From: Shimia thalassica
Lineage (GTDB): Bacteria > Pseudomonadota > Alphaproteobacteria > Rhodobacterales > Rhodobacteraceae
Assembly: GCF_001458215.1 (NCBI RefSeq)
Contig: NZ_CYTW01000001.1
Coordinates: 434,001-498,000 of the forward strand
Reading direction: 5' to 3'
Length of the DNA: 64,000 bases
Shown: positions 1-8,680 of the stretch, piece by piece
Position numbering within the stretch: position 1 is the first letter of the stretch
Layout of the letters: each line of letters opens with the position of its first letter
Notes under the pieces: model-generated
Database searches by the model: none
Told to the model about the DNA's origin: nothing
The model's input: only the letters and a program-made list of their open reading frames with translations
Translations under genes and position numbers: made by a program

Positions 1-1965
1 GACCGTTCGGCAGTGGCTGCGGATGCGTCCCCTGCTGTTACCGCGCTACAGCACACCGATTTCTTCGGCTCGCTGGCGGCAAACCTGCGCACCGAAATCA
101 CGGATTCGAATTATAATGCAGGCGGTTTTTTCTCGCGTGTTCTTACCGAGACTGACGGCACGTTCTCGGGCATTGATGGTGGTTTTGCAATCGCACATGG
201 CGTGGACATCGAGAATGCCACCGGTGGACAGAACGAAGACCTTCTGATCGGGAACGAGGAAGCGAATACCCTGACAGGGAACGACGGCAACGATGTTCTG
301 ATTGGCGGCGGTGGCAATGACACACTGGATGGTGGTGAAGGCTGCGATATCGCGTCTTTCTCGGGCGCGCGCGCAAACTATACGATCACAGACAACGAAG
401 ACGGCACGATCACCGTGGCCCATAACGGTGCAGGCGTGGATGGCACGGATACACTGGTCGATGTGGAACAGGCGCAGTTCAGCGATGAATTGACAAGTCT
501 GGGTGATGAAGGTGCACTGGAATTCACACCTGTGACCAGCAACAGCTTTGTCGATTTTGGCGACAACGTTTTGTATCGCAACGATGACGGGTCCCAGTCG
601 AATGTCGACATTACTTCGATCTTCGAAGACGGGATCACCGTCGGTGATACAACGTATACAACGATTTCGGTCAACACGAATGGCAACGTCACCTTTGGTG
701 GTAGCCTGAGCACCTATACACCGTCACGGATTGAAGGGTCAGGGCGTCAGATTGTGGCCCCGTACTGGGCGGATGTGGACACCCGCAATCCATCTGAGGG
801 AACAAATCCCGGCAACGTCTATTGGGATTTTGATACGGACCGCGACTCGTTCATCGTGACGTGGGATAATGTTGGGTACTACAGCCGCCATGTCGATCTG
901 CTGAGCAGTTTCCAGCTCGAGATGATGGATCGCGGCTGCGGCAATATCGAAATCATTTTCCGCTATGGTGATATCGCCTGGACCGCAGGCGATGCCTCGG
1001 GCGGTGAGAATGGTGTTGGTGGGACAACCTCGCGCGCAGGCTTCTCGCTCGGCGAAACCTATTTCGAGCTTCCTGCATCGGGTAACGAGCCTGCCATGCT
1101 GAGCCTTGAATCCCTGTCGGGTAACCTTGGCGTTGCCGGTGTTTGGCAATTCATCGTGTCGGGCGGCTTTGTCCAGGGTGTTGGCGGTGAAGAAGACGAT
1201 GATATCCCGGGCACAGACGGTGACGACAACGTGCTTGCAGGGCAAGGCAACGATACCGTGCGCGCAGGCGACGGTGACGACTCGGTCTTTGGTGGTCAGG
1301 GTAACGACAGCATTGATGGCGGCGACGGTGACGATGTCCTCGACGGTGGTAGCGGTGTTGACACCATTATCGGTGGTCGCGGCAATGATACCATCGCTGA
1401 CGGCGGCACCGACGATGACCTTTATGATGTGATCTACGGTGGTGAAGGCGACGATGATATCGATGGCGGCTTCGGCAATGACTCGATCCGTGGCGACGCC
1501 GGAAACGACGTGATTGCGGGTGGCTTTGGTGCGGACACTGTTATTGGTGGCACCGGCAATGACACCCTGACCGGCTCAGCCTACTCCGACCAACTGTTTG
1601 GTGGGGATGGTGATGACTTTATCAACGGTGGCTGGGGCCATGACCGTGTGAATGGGGGCGACGGCGCTGACCGGTTCTTCCACATCGGTATCTTTGATCA
1701 CGGGTCGGACTGGATTCAGGACTATGACGCCTCTGAAGGAGATGTTCTTGTGTTCGGTATCGGATCCGCAACACCAAGTCAGTTCCAGGTCAACACCACG
1801 CACACTGCCGATAGCAGCGGCAACCGGTCCGGTGACGACAGCATCGAAGAGGCTTTTGTGATCTATCGCCCAACTGGCCAGATCATGTGGGCATTGGTCG
1901 ATGGCGCCGGTCAAAGCGAAATCAACCTGCAGATCGCGGGACAGGTTTACGACTTGCTTGCCTGA
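1..1965 (+). CDS. RTX calcium-binding protein with nidogen-like domain (5' partial)
   Basis: The frame is open to the left window edge, so the true start is probably upstream; the first candidate inside is GTG at 13. Counting from there, residues 77-110 hold a first block of GGxGxDxL nonapeptides. Residues about 176-383 resemble a nidogen-like (NIDO) domain, with IVAPYWADVD, VYWDFDTDRDSFIVTWDNVG and IEIIFRYGDI. Residues about 398-560 are RTX repeats of the GGxGND type. The C-terminal 90 residues (GADRFFHIGIFDHGSDWIQD, then a phase rich in D and G) look like the serralysin-type end of RTX proteins. RTX repeats bind Ca2+ and fold outside the cell after type I secretion; NIDO domains are found in adhesive extracellular proteins. 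A secreted adhesin or surface protein is the likely role. No secretion genes are visible here and the substrate is unknown. Confidence 0.8.
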   Translation, partial: DRSAVAADASPAVTALQHTDFFGSLAANLRTEITDSNYNAGGFFSRVLTETDGTFSGIDGGFAIAHGVDIENATGGQNEDLLIGNEEANTLTGNDGNDVLIGGGGNDTLDGGEGCDIASFSGARANYTITDNEDGTITVAHNGAGVDGTDTLVDVEQAQFSDELTSLGDEGALEFTPVTSNSFVDFGDNVLYRNDDGSQSNVDITSIFEDGITVGDTTYTTISVNTNGNVTFGGSLSTYTPSRIEGSGRQIVAPYWADVDTRNPSEGTNPGNVYWDFDTDRDSFIVTWDNVGYYSRHVDLLSSFQLEMMDRGCGNIEIIFRYGDIAWTAGDASGGENGVGGTTSRAGFSLGETYFELPASGNEPAMLSLESLSGNLGVAGVWQFIVSGGFVQGVGGEEDDDIPGTDGDDNVLAGQGNDTVRAGDGDDSVFGGQGNDSIDGGDGDDVLDGGSGVDTIIGGRGNDTIADGGTDDDLYDVIYGGEGDDDIDGGFGNDSIRGDAGNDVIAGGFGADTVIGGTGNDTLTGSAYSDQLFGGDGDDFINGGWGHDRVNGGDGADRFFHIGIFDHGSDWIQDYDASEGDVLVFGIGSATPSQFQVNTTHTADSSGNRSGDDSIEEAFVIYRPTGQIMWALVDGAGQSEINLQIAGQVYDLLA

Positions 1966-1987
1966 TACAAGATCTCTTCAATCCACA

Positions 1988-2016
1988 GAAAAGGCCCGGT
2001 TTGTCCGGGCCTTTTT
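1988..2016 (+). terminator. Rho-independent terminator after RTX gene
   Basis: Stem GGCCCGG / CCGGGCC with a short TTTGT loop, followed by a T run, lying 25 nt after the RTX stop codon. Confidence 0.85.
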
Positions 2017-2119
2017 GCTGTTGGGCTCGGCGGATATGTCGCGTCATCTGCCCCCTTACATTTTGGCATGAAACGAATATTGGACGGAAACCACGAAACG
2101 GCTCCAGCGTAGGAACTCT

Positions 2120-3778
2120 ATGAAGCGGCCCAAGACAGAAAAAACGGCTGTTCAACAGCGGATTGATGAGGCTTCCAAGCCCGGCCTGCGTGCTGCGTCT
2201 CGTTTGTTGGTTCTGGCGTCTCTGATGTGGCCTGTTCAAGCCGCCGCCGCAGCGGTTTTGGTTGACCGTTGGGCAAACGGCGAGGTCGATGGCGCATTTG
2301 TTGCGGTTGCCTTTTTCATCTTGGCAGGTTTTGCGCGCGCCGCGTTGGATCACCGCGCGGGCGGCATTTTGTTCCGCACTGCAGACGCCGTTATTGCCGT
2401 TGAAAGGCATACGCTCCTGTCCCGCGAAGCACGGCGCGCCACACAGATTGTCAGCTCGGCAGAACTGGCTGCGCTTGTATCCCAGAAGCTGCCGATGCTG
2501 GTGCCCTACCTCACCCGCTTTAAGCCCGCGATGGCGCGTGTCCGGATCGTGCCCTTCTTGTTGCTGCTGATTGTCTTTTGGTTCAGCTGGATTGCGGGGC
2601 TCATTCTGTTGGTTGCCGGACCGCTGATCCCCGTTTTCATGGCACTCATCGGGATTGCGGCACGCGAGGCCAGCAACCGCCAGATGGTTGAAATTGGCGA
2701 CATGAACCGTTTGTTGATGGACCGCTTGTCGGCGCTCGCGGATATTCGGTTGCTGGACGCCACTTCACGCGCAGAGGACGATTTTGCAACGCGGGCCGAG
2801 GGGCTTCGGGCGCGTACAATGGCGGTTTTGCGTGTTGCGTTTTTGTCGTCTACGGTTCTGGAGCTGTTTTCGGCAATTGGGGTGGCCATGGTGGCCGTCT
2901 ATGTCGGGTTTTCCCTTTTGGGTGAGATCCCTTTTGGCGCCTGGGACAGTGGCCTTACCTTGGCCGAAGGTGTGTTCCTGCTGCTCATTGCGCCCGAATT
3001 TTTCCAACCGCTTCGGGACATGGCCGCGGCGTGGCATGACAGGGCGGGGGCCTTGTCTGTTCTGGACGAGATGAGCCGCCTCGAAAGCACAACCGGTCGT
3101 CAAATTCCAGGCGAGGGCGACAAAGCGGCCGTTCTGACGGGCGCGGCGGTTGTGAATACACGCAAAGTGCAGGTCATGCGTGGAGATCAGGCCGTCGACC
3201 TTCCGGATTTGACGCTTCATCCGGGTGAGGCGGTTGCGCTGACCGGCAAAAGCGGCGCAGGAAAGACATCCTGCCTGATGGCTCTGGCGGGGCTTATCCC
3301 CGTTGAGAATGGCGAAATAAATGTTGCCGGCGTGGCGCTGTCTGATGAAACGGCCGATGCGTGGCGCACCCGTGTCGCATTCATTCCACAGCTTGTTCAT
3401 TTGCCCGACGTGACATTGCGCGGCTTCATTGACCCTGACGAAACCGGTGTTGATCCGACCAAAGCGCTGAACGCAGCACAGGCAAGCCATGTGGTGGCGG
3501 CCTTGCCAGATGGTTTGGAAACTCGGCTTGGAGAAACGGGTGCTGGTGTGTCCGGCGGGGAAGCGCGGCGTCTTTTGCTGGCGCGGGCGATTTATCGGGG
3601 AAGCGAAGTTATTTTCGCGGATGAACCCACGGCGGATCTGGATGCGGATACCACAGCCAAGCTGGTTGAAATGCTGCGCGGTCTGGCCAATCGGGGGGCC
3701 ATTGTTCTTGTCGCGACACATGATCCGGATGTGATCGGTCAAATGGATCGCAGCATTTCGGTCGAGGTGATGGCATGA
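2120..3778 (+). CDS. cydD: Thiol reductant ABC exporter subunit CydD
   Basis: Half of the heterodimeric ABC exporter CydDC, which moves cysteine and glutathione to the periplasm and is needed for cytochrome bd assembly. The 552-residue protein has an N-terminal six-helix membrane domain (about 20-320) and a C-terminal nucleotide-binding domain. The latter shows Walker A GKSGAGKTS near residue 377, signature VSGGEARR and Walker B VIFADEPTADLD. ATG at 2120 has AGGAAC just upstream. Its stop overlaps the cydC start by 4 nt (ATGA), and cydAB follow, which fixes the identity among the many ABC exporters. Length is typical. Confidence 0.93.
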   Translation: MKRPKTEKTAVQQRIDEASKPGLRAASRLLVLASLMWPVQAAAAAVLVDRWANGEVDGAFVAVAFFILAGFARAALDHRAGGILFRTADAVIAVERHTLLSREARRATQIVSSAELAALVSQKLPMLVPYLTRFKPAMARVRIVPFLLLLIVFWFSWIAGLILLVAGPLIPVFMALIGIAAREASNRQMVEIGDMNRLLMDRLSALADIRLLDATSRAEDDFATRAEGLRARTMAVLRVAFLSSTVLELFSAIGVAMVAVYVGFSLLGEIPFGAWDSGLTLAEGVFLLLIAPEFFQPLRDMAAAWHDRAGALSVLDEMSRLESTTGRQIPGEGDKAAVLTGAAVVNTRKVQVMRGDQAVDLPDLTLHPGEAVALTGKSGAGKTSCLMALAGLIPVENGEINVAGVALSDETADAWRTRVAFIPQLVHLPDVTLRGFIDPDETGVDPTKALNAAQASHVVAALPDGLETRLGETGAGVSGGEARRLLLARAIYRGSEVIFADEPTADLDADTTAKLVEMLRGLANRGAIVLVATHDPDVIGQMDRSISVEVMA

Positions 3779-5421
3779 GCGCGCTTTGGAAAGCCTTTGT
3801 TCTGATCTGGAATGCGGCGCCTGCCGCGATGTGGCGTGGTGCCTTGATGGCGGTCGCTGTTTTGCTGATGGGCGCGGCGCTGCTGGGATTGTCAGGGTGG
3901 TTCATCACCGCGACGGGGCTTGCCGGGATCGCAGGCATCGGCATTGCGTTTGATGTCTTTCGCCCCAGTGCGGGCGTGCGCTTTTTGGCCTTGGGGCGGG
4001 CCGGTGCGCGCTATGGTGAACGGATTTTCACCCATGACGCGACCCTGAGGGCGCTGTCCACTTTGCGGATCAGCCTGATGCGTCGCCTGTCGCGGCTGTC
4101 CCTACCAGAGATGCAGCGTTTGCGAGGCCCCTTGGCCCTGACACGGATCACAGCGGACGTAGACGCGTTGGATGGCATCGTTTTGCGGGTCGGACTGCCG
4201 ATTGCGGCGGGGCTGATCACGCATGTTGTCGTGTTTGTTGGTCTGTGGGCTTTGACCGATATCGCTTTGGCGGTCACGATTGCCTGTGGGTATGTCTTGG
4301 GTGGTGGGATCATTCTTTTGCGGTTGGCGCGTCGCACCTATGCGCCCTCGCGCCATGCCGAAGAGGCCAGCCAGACCCTGCGGCGCGACACGATAGGTCT
4401 GATGCGCGGCCGATCCGATCTGTTTTTGCAGGGGCGCGTGCGATCGAGTCTGGACCGCTTGCATGATACGGATGACGCGATGCGCGCCGCAATGGAGAGT
4501 CTGGACACCACCGAACGGCACGCCGGAATGGCGCTGTCGGTGCTGGGTACCGTTGTGTCCGGTCTGGCATTGGCGATTGGATCGTATCTTGTGACCAACG
4601 GTGAACTTGATCCTGCGCGGGCGGCTATCGGATTTTTTGTTGCGCTGGCGCTGGCAGAAACCTTGTTGCCTTTGCGCCGTGGCCTTGCCGAAATCGGACG
4701 CATTCGCGATGCTGCAGAACGGATTTTTCAAGTTGAAGAACAGGGGCAGGGCCCCGCGCGGATCGGTGGTCAGGCCAAAGGGCACGGCATTGATGTGCGG
4801 GCGGTCACCTTTCGCCGCTCAGACACAGCTGTGCCGGTCCTTGAAAACCTGAGCCTCAAGGTGGCAGCCGGAGAAACCGTTGCGCTGACCGGTCCCAGCG
4901 GATCCGGAAAGTCAACGCTTTTGGCCATCCTGGCAGGCACCGAGCCCGATTTTGAAGGACACGTCACAATCGCGGGTCAGGACCTGTGTGCGTTTGGCGA
5001 AAGAGAGTTGCGCAGCAAGCTGACCTTTGTGCCCCAGCGCGCAGCTCTGGTCTCGGGAAGCATATTTGACAATCTGGCGTTGGCCAAATCGGATTTGAGC
5101 GAAAGCGAAGCCTTTGAGATTTTGGATGTGGCCTGTCTGACATCGGTTGTGGAACGTCTGGTAGGTTTGCAGGGCACGCTGGGCGAAGGAGGCGCCGGAT
5201 TGTCCGGCGGAGAGGCCCGACGTCTTGTTCTGGCCCGCGCCCTGTTGCGACGTCCGTGCGTTTTGCTTTTGGATGAGCCGACCGAAGGCCTTGATGCCGC
5301 TACGGCACGTCATGTGTTGTCCAATATACGTGCCTTGGTGCCAGAAGCGGCCATCCTGATGGCGTCCCACCGGACCTCTGAAATTGAAAGTGCGGACCGG
5401 ATCGTCTCAATCAAGGGCTAA
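3775..5421 (+). CDS. cydC: Thiol reductant ABC exporter subunit CydC
   Basis: Partner of CydD in the cysteine/glutathione exporter. The protein has 548 residues: a membrane domain over residues 1-310 and a nucleotide-binding domain with Walker A GPSGSGKSTL near residue 373, signature LSGGEARRLVLAR and Walker B VLLLDEPTEGLD. It is translationally coupled to cydD by an ATGA overlap. A 183-nt gap with an FNR-type box separates it from cydA, so cydAB can be transcribed separately from cydDC. Confidence 0.93.
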   Translation: MSALWKAFVLIWNAAPAAMWRGALMAVAVLLMGAALLGLSGWFITATGLAGIAGIGIAFDVFRPSAGVRFLALGRAGARYGERIFTHDATLRALSTLRISLMRRLSRLSLPEMQRLRGPLALTRITADVDALDGIVLRVGLPIAAGLITHVVVFVGLWALTDIALAVTIACGYVLGGGIILLRLARRTYAPSRHAEEASQTLRRDTIGLMRGRSDLFLQGRVRSSLDRLHDTDDAMRAAMESLDTTERHAGMALSVLGTVVSGLALAIGSYLVTNGELDPARAAIGFFVALALAETLLPLRRGLAEIGRIRDAAERIFQVEEQGQGPARIGGQAKGHGIDVRAVTFRRSDTAVPVLENLSLKVAAGETVALTGPSGSGKSTLLAILAGTEPDFEGHVTIAGQDLCAFGERELRSKLTFVPQRAALVSGSIFDNLALAKSDLSESEAFEILDVACLTSVVERLVGLQGTLGEGGAGLSGGEARRLVLARALLRRPCVLLLDEPTEGLDAATARHVLSNIRALVPEAAILMASHRTSEIESADRIVSIKG

Positions 5422-5505
5422 GCGCGCTCAATTCCTGATCTTTTGCGAACGAACTGCCTCGGGTGAAGGCGGCAAAGATTAAATATACATTAACAATATA
5501 GCTTT

Positions 5506-5519
5506 TTGATTTGGATCAA
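5506..5519. promoter_or_regulatory. FNR/FnrL box upstream of cydA
   Basis: TTGATTTGGATCAA is a perfect TTGAT-N4-ATCAA dyad, the alphaproteobacterial FnrL/Anr consensus, 85 nt upstream of the cydA start. A -10-like TAAAGA lies at 5543-5548, about the distance expected for a class II FNR-activated promoter. Oxygen-limited induction of cydAB is the likely consequence. Confidence 0.8.
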
Positions 5520-5604
5520 ACACAACCCGGCAGGTGCGGGCGTAAAGACAAAATTAGATGAGTCTTGGGTGCACCTTTGCACCGTATGTGTTGGAGATTT
5601 AGAA

Positions 5605-7203
5605 ATGGAGCTAGATATTGTCGAGCTGTCGCGTTTGCAGTTTGCGATGACAGCGATGTATCACTTCCTCTTCGTGCCGCTCACGCTGGGTCTTTCGATC
5701 CTCGTTGCGATCATGGAGACGGTCTATGTCATGACGAACCGCCCGATTTGGCGTCAAATGACCAAATTCTGGGGCACCCTCTTTGGGATCAACTTTGTGT
5801 TGGGTGTGGCTACCGGAATTACGATGGAATTTCAGTTCGGCATGAACTGGTCCTACTACAGCCATTATGTGGGGGACATCTTCGGGGCACCGCTTGCGAT
5901 TGAAGGGCTGATGGCCTTCTTCCTCGAGGCGACCTTTGTGGGGTTGTTCTTCTTTGGCTGGGACAAGCTCAGCAAAGTTGGCCACCTTGTTGTGGCGTGG
6001 CTGGTTGCAATTGGATCGAATTTCTCGGCTCTCTGGATTCTGATTGCCAACGGGTGGATGCAAAATCCGGTTGGTGCCGAGTTCAACCCGCTTTCAATGC
6101 GAATGGAGATGACGTCCTTTTTCGACGTGGTCTTTAACGAGGTCGCACAGGCCAAATTCGTACACACAGTTTCCGCAGGATACGTGACGGCTTCGGTTTT
6201 TGTGCTGGGTGTTTCGGCGTGGTATCTCTTGAAAAATCGCCACGTTGAACTGGCCCGCCGTTCGATCACTGTTGCGGCTGCGTTTGGATTGATGTCGGCC
6301 TTTTCGGTTGTGATCCTTGGAGACGAGTCCGGATATTCGACGACACACAGCCAGAAAATGAAATTGGCCGCGATCGAGGCCATGTGGCACACAGAACCGG
6401 CTCCGGCGGCATTTACGCTGGTCGGGTTCCCGGATGATGAAGCCCGTGAAACGCATTACGCCGTGCATTTGCCCTATGCGATGGGGTTGATCGGAACGCG
6501 GTCGCTGACCGAAGAAGTGCCGGGCATTGCCGAACTGGTCGAGAACGCCGAAGCCCGGATCAAGACCGGTATTTTGGCTTATGACGCCCTTATGGATATT
6601 CAGGCATTGCGGGGCGCACCCGTGCCACCCGAATTGCGGGCACGGTTTGAAGAACACAGTGCCGACCTCGGGTTTGCCTTTCTTCTGAAACGGTATGTGG
6701 ATGATCCGCGCGACGCCACCGATACGCAGATCGCGATTGCTGCGAATGATACCGTGCCAAAGGTCTGGCCACTGTTCTGGGCCTTCCGCCTGATGGTGGG
6801 ACTTGGGTTCGGTTTCATCGCGACGATGGCCTATTTCTTTTACATGGCGTCTTTCCGCGGGATGCAGTTTCCGCGCCCCGCTTTGCGTCTGGCGGTTATC
6901 ATGATCCCTGCACCTTGGATTGCTGCCGAATTGGGGTGGTTTGTGGCCGAGTTCGGGCGCCAGCCGTGGACAGTGGATGGTGTTTTGCCAACGGCCCTGT
7001 CGGTGAGCCATCTGAGCGTGACAGAGCTTTTGATCACGCTCGCAGGATTTGTCACCTTCTATACCGTTTTGTTCGTGATCGAGATGGGGCTGATGCTCAA
7101 GTACATCCGCAAAGGCCCTTACATGGATGTTGATGAAACCGACGTGTGGACAAAACGTCATGTGGCGCGCCTTGGTCAGGCGAACGCCACCCCAGCGGAG
7201 TAA
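5605..7203 (+). CDS. cydA: Cytochrome bd ubiquinol oxidase subunit I
   Basis: Haem-bearing catalytic subunit of the high-affinity quinol oxidase in the inner membrane. ATG 5605 is chosen because it gives the conserved N-terminus MELDIVELSRLQFAMTAMYH, with haem ligand His20, and has TTGGAG nine nt upstream. An in-frame TTG at 5506 sits inside the FNR box and is not credible. The protein has 532 residues, multiple membrane helices, and a long quinol-binding loop with GTRS and LLKRYVDDPRDAT, matching the long-Q-loop E. coli class. cydB begins 5 nt after the stop codon. Confidence 0.97.
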   Translation: MELDIVELSRLQFAMTAMYHFLFVPLTLGLSILVAIMETVYVMTNRPIWRQMTKFWGTLFGINFVLGVATGITMEFQFGMNWSYYSHYVGDIFGAPLAIEGLMAFFLEATFVGLFFFGWDKLSKVGHLVVAWLVAIGSNFSALWILIANGWMQNPVGAEFNPLSMRMEMTSFFDVVFNEVAQAKFVHTVSAGYVTASVFVLGVSAWYLLKNRHVELARRSITVAAAFGLMSAFSVVILGDESGYSTTHSQKMKLAAIEAMWHTEPAPAAFTLVGFPDDEARETHYAVHLPYAMGLIGTRSLTEEVPGIAELVENAEARIKTGILAYDALMDIQALRGAPVPPELRARFEEHSADLGFAFLLKRYVDDPRDATDTQIAIAANDTVPKVWPLFWAFRLMVGLGFGFIATMAYFFYMASFRGMQFPRPALRLAVIMIPAPWIAAELGWFVAEFGRQPWTVDGVLPTALSVSHLSVTELLITLAGFVTFYTVLFVIEMGLMLKYIRKGPYMDVDETDVWTKRHVARLGQANATPAE

Positions 7204-7208
7204 AGCTG

Positions 7209-8372
7209 ATGATCCTTCATGAATTGATAGACATAGAAATCTTGCGTGTGATCTGGTGGGCCCTGCTCGGGGTGTTGCTGATCGGATTTGCTCTGACCGA
7301 CGGGTTTGATATGGGCGTGGGCGTTCTTATTCCCTTTGTTGGCAAGACCGACGTCGAGCGCCGTATTGCGATCAACACCATTGGCCCCGTCTGGGAAGGC
7401 AACCAGGTTTGGTTTATCCTTGGGGGTGGTGCCATCTTCGCGGCATGGCCACCGCTTTATGCCGTCAGCTTTTCAGGGTTTTACCTTGCGATGTTTGTGG
7501 TTCTGTCAGCACTGATCGTGCGCCCCGTTGCGTTCAAATACCGGTCCAAACGCGAAGACCCTGTGTGGCGCAACACCTGGGACTGGGCCTTGTTCGTGGG
7601 CGGTGCGGTGCCGGCGTTGATATTCGGCGTCGCTGTGGGCAACGTCCTGCAAGGGGTGCCGTTCCATCTCACTGACAGTTTGATGCCGATGTATGACGGG
7701 ACGTTTTACGGCAAGTTCCTTGGGCTGCTGAATCCTTTTGCCCTTCTCGCGGGTGTCGTGTCCCTGTCGATGTTGATCATGCACGGCGCAGCATGGCTGA
7801 GCCTCAAGGCGGAAGACCCGATCAAGGCAAGGGCGCGGTCCATCGGAACAGTGTCGGGAATCGTGGCTTTTGCGGCTTATGCGCTGGCGGGGCTCTGGCT
7901 TGCTTTCGGGATCGATGGTTATGCGTTTGCCGGAAACGTGATCACGGATGGCCCTTCGAACCCCTTGTTTAGTGACGTTATCAAAGGGGACAGCTGGTTG
8001 ACGGCCTATGCGACACGCCCGTGGATTGTGGTCGCACCGATTATGGGCTTCGCCGGTATCGGGCTGGCTGTTTTAGGACTGCGGGCAGGGCGCGAAGTGT
8101 CGACCCTGCTGTTCTCTAAAATGGGCATCACCGGCATCATTTCGTCGGTAGGGTTGACCATGTTCCCCTTTATCCTGCCGTCTTCCAAAGATCCCCACAG
8201 TTCGCTTACCGTCTGGGACAGTTCGTCTTCGCAACAGACGCTGTTTGTCATGCTGATCTGTGCCTTGATCTTCATGCCACTCATTCTGGCCTATACGGCG
8301 TGGGTCTACAAAGTTCTGTGGGGCAAGGTGACCGAGGCGGATGTCACCGAAAATTCCCACTCTGTTTACTAA
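7209..8372 (+). CDS. cydB: Cytochrome bd ubiquinol oxidase subunit II
   Basis: Second membrane subunit of the bd oxidase. ATG 7209 gives MILHELIDIEILRVIWWALL and a 387-residue protein of the usual length; the longer frame from 7146 would run back into cydA. Conserved family segments include GFALTDGFDMGVGVL and GPVWEGNQVWFILGGGAIF. There are about eight to nine membrane helices. It is followed after 15 nt by cydX. Confidence 0.96.
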   Translation: MILHELIDIEILRVIWWALLGVLLIGFALTDGFDMGVGVLIPFVGKTDVERRIAINTIGPVWEGNQVWFILGGGAIFAAWPPLYAVSFSGFYLAMFVVLSALIVRPVAFKYRSKREDPVWRNTWDWALFVGGAVPALIFGVAVGNVLQGVPFHLTDSLMPMYDGTFYGKFLGLLNPFALLAGVVSLSMLIMHGAAWLSLKAEDPIKARARSIGTVSGIVAFAAYALAGLWLAFGIDGYAFAGNVITDGPSNPLFSDVIKGDSWLTAYATRPWIVVAPIMGFAGIGLAVLGLRAGREVSTLLFSKMGITGIISSVGLTMFPFILPSSKDPHSSLTVWDSSSSQQTLFVMLICALIFMPLILAYTAWVYKVLWGKVTEADVTENSHSVY

Positions 8373-8387
8373 GGAAAGGAGCCTGAT

Positions 8388-8501
8388 ATGTGGTATTTTG
8401 CTTGGATTTTGGGGCTTCCGCTGGCGGCGATGTTCGCTGTGCTGAACGCCATGTGGCTTGAAATGCGCGAGGATGCGCGTCTGGCCGAAGAAGATCACTG
8501 A
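8388..8501 (+). CDS. cydX: Cytochrome bd small subunit CydX
   Basis: A 37-residue single-helix protein beginning MWYFAWILGLPLA, with LNAMWLE near the middle, which is the recognisable CydX/YbgT pattern. A charged tail of alternating Glu and Arg follows. An AAGGAAAGGAG ribosome binding site precedes ATG 8388, 15 nt after cydB. In E. coli, CydX stabilises the haems of the bd oxidase. The gene is easily missed by automatic annotation because of its length. Confidence 0.92.
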   Translation: MWYFAWILGLPLAAMFAVLNAMWLEMREDARLAEEDH

Positions 8502-8532
8502 TCTGTCATTCCGCGTCCCTTTGACAGAGGTG

Positions 8533-8560
8533 GGGGCAGGCAAAGAAATTTGCCTGCCCC
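8533..8560 (+). terminator. Strong hairpin after cydX
   Basis: Perfect 12-bp stem GGGGCAGGCAAA / TTTGCCTGCCCC closed by a GAAA tetraloop, 31 nt after the cydX stop. There is no T run, so it may be a transcript-stabilising 3' end or a Rho-assisted terminator rather than a classical intrinsic one. Confidence 0.6.
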
Positions 8561-8680
8561 ACATACCGTTAATACGTTGCAGCAGCGCCCCAGTCGCGGG
8601 GAAACCGCTGGTCACGGCTGGCAGCTCGGGTGGCGCGCCTTTATCCTGTGTCACGAAAAGTATTGTCTAGGTGTTTCGAA

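Noticed and set aside
6094-7161. 355-codon ORF on the minus strand inside cydA
   Set aside because: Antisense shadow; composition dominated by His, Arg and Gln as expected for the complement of a membrane protein gene.
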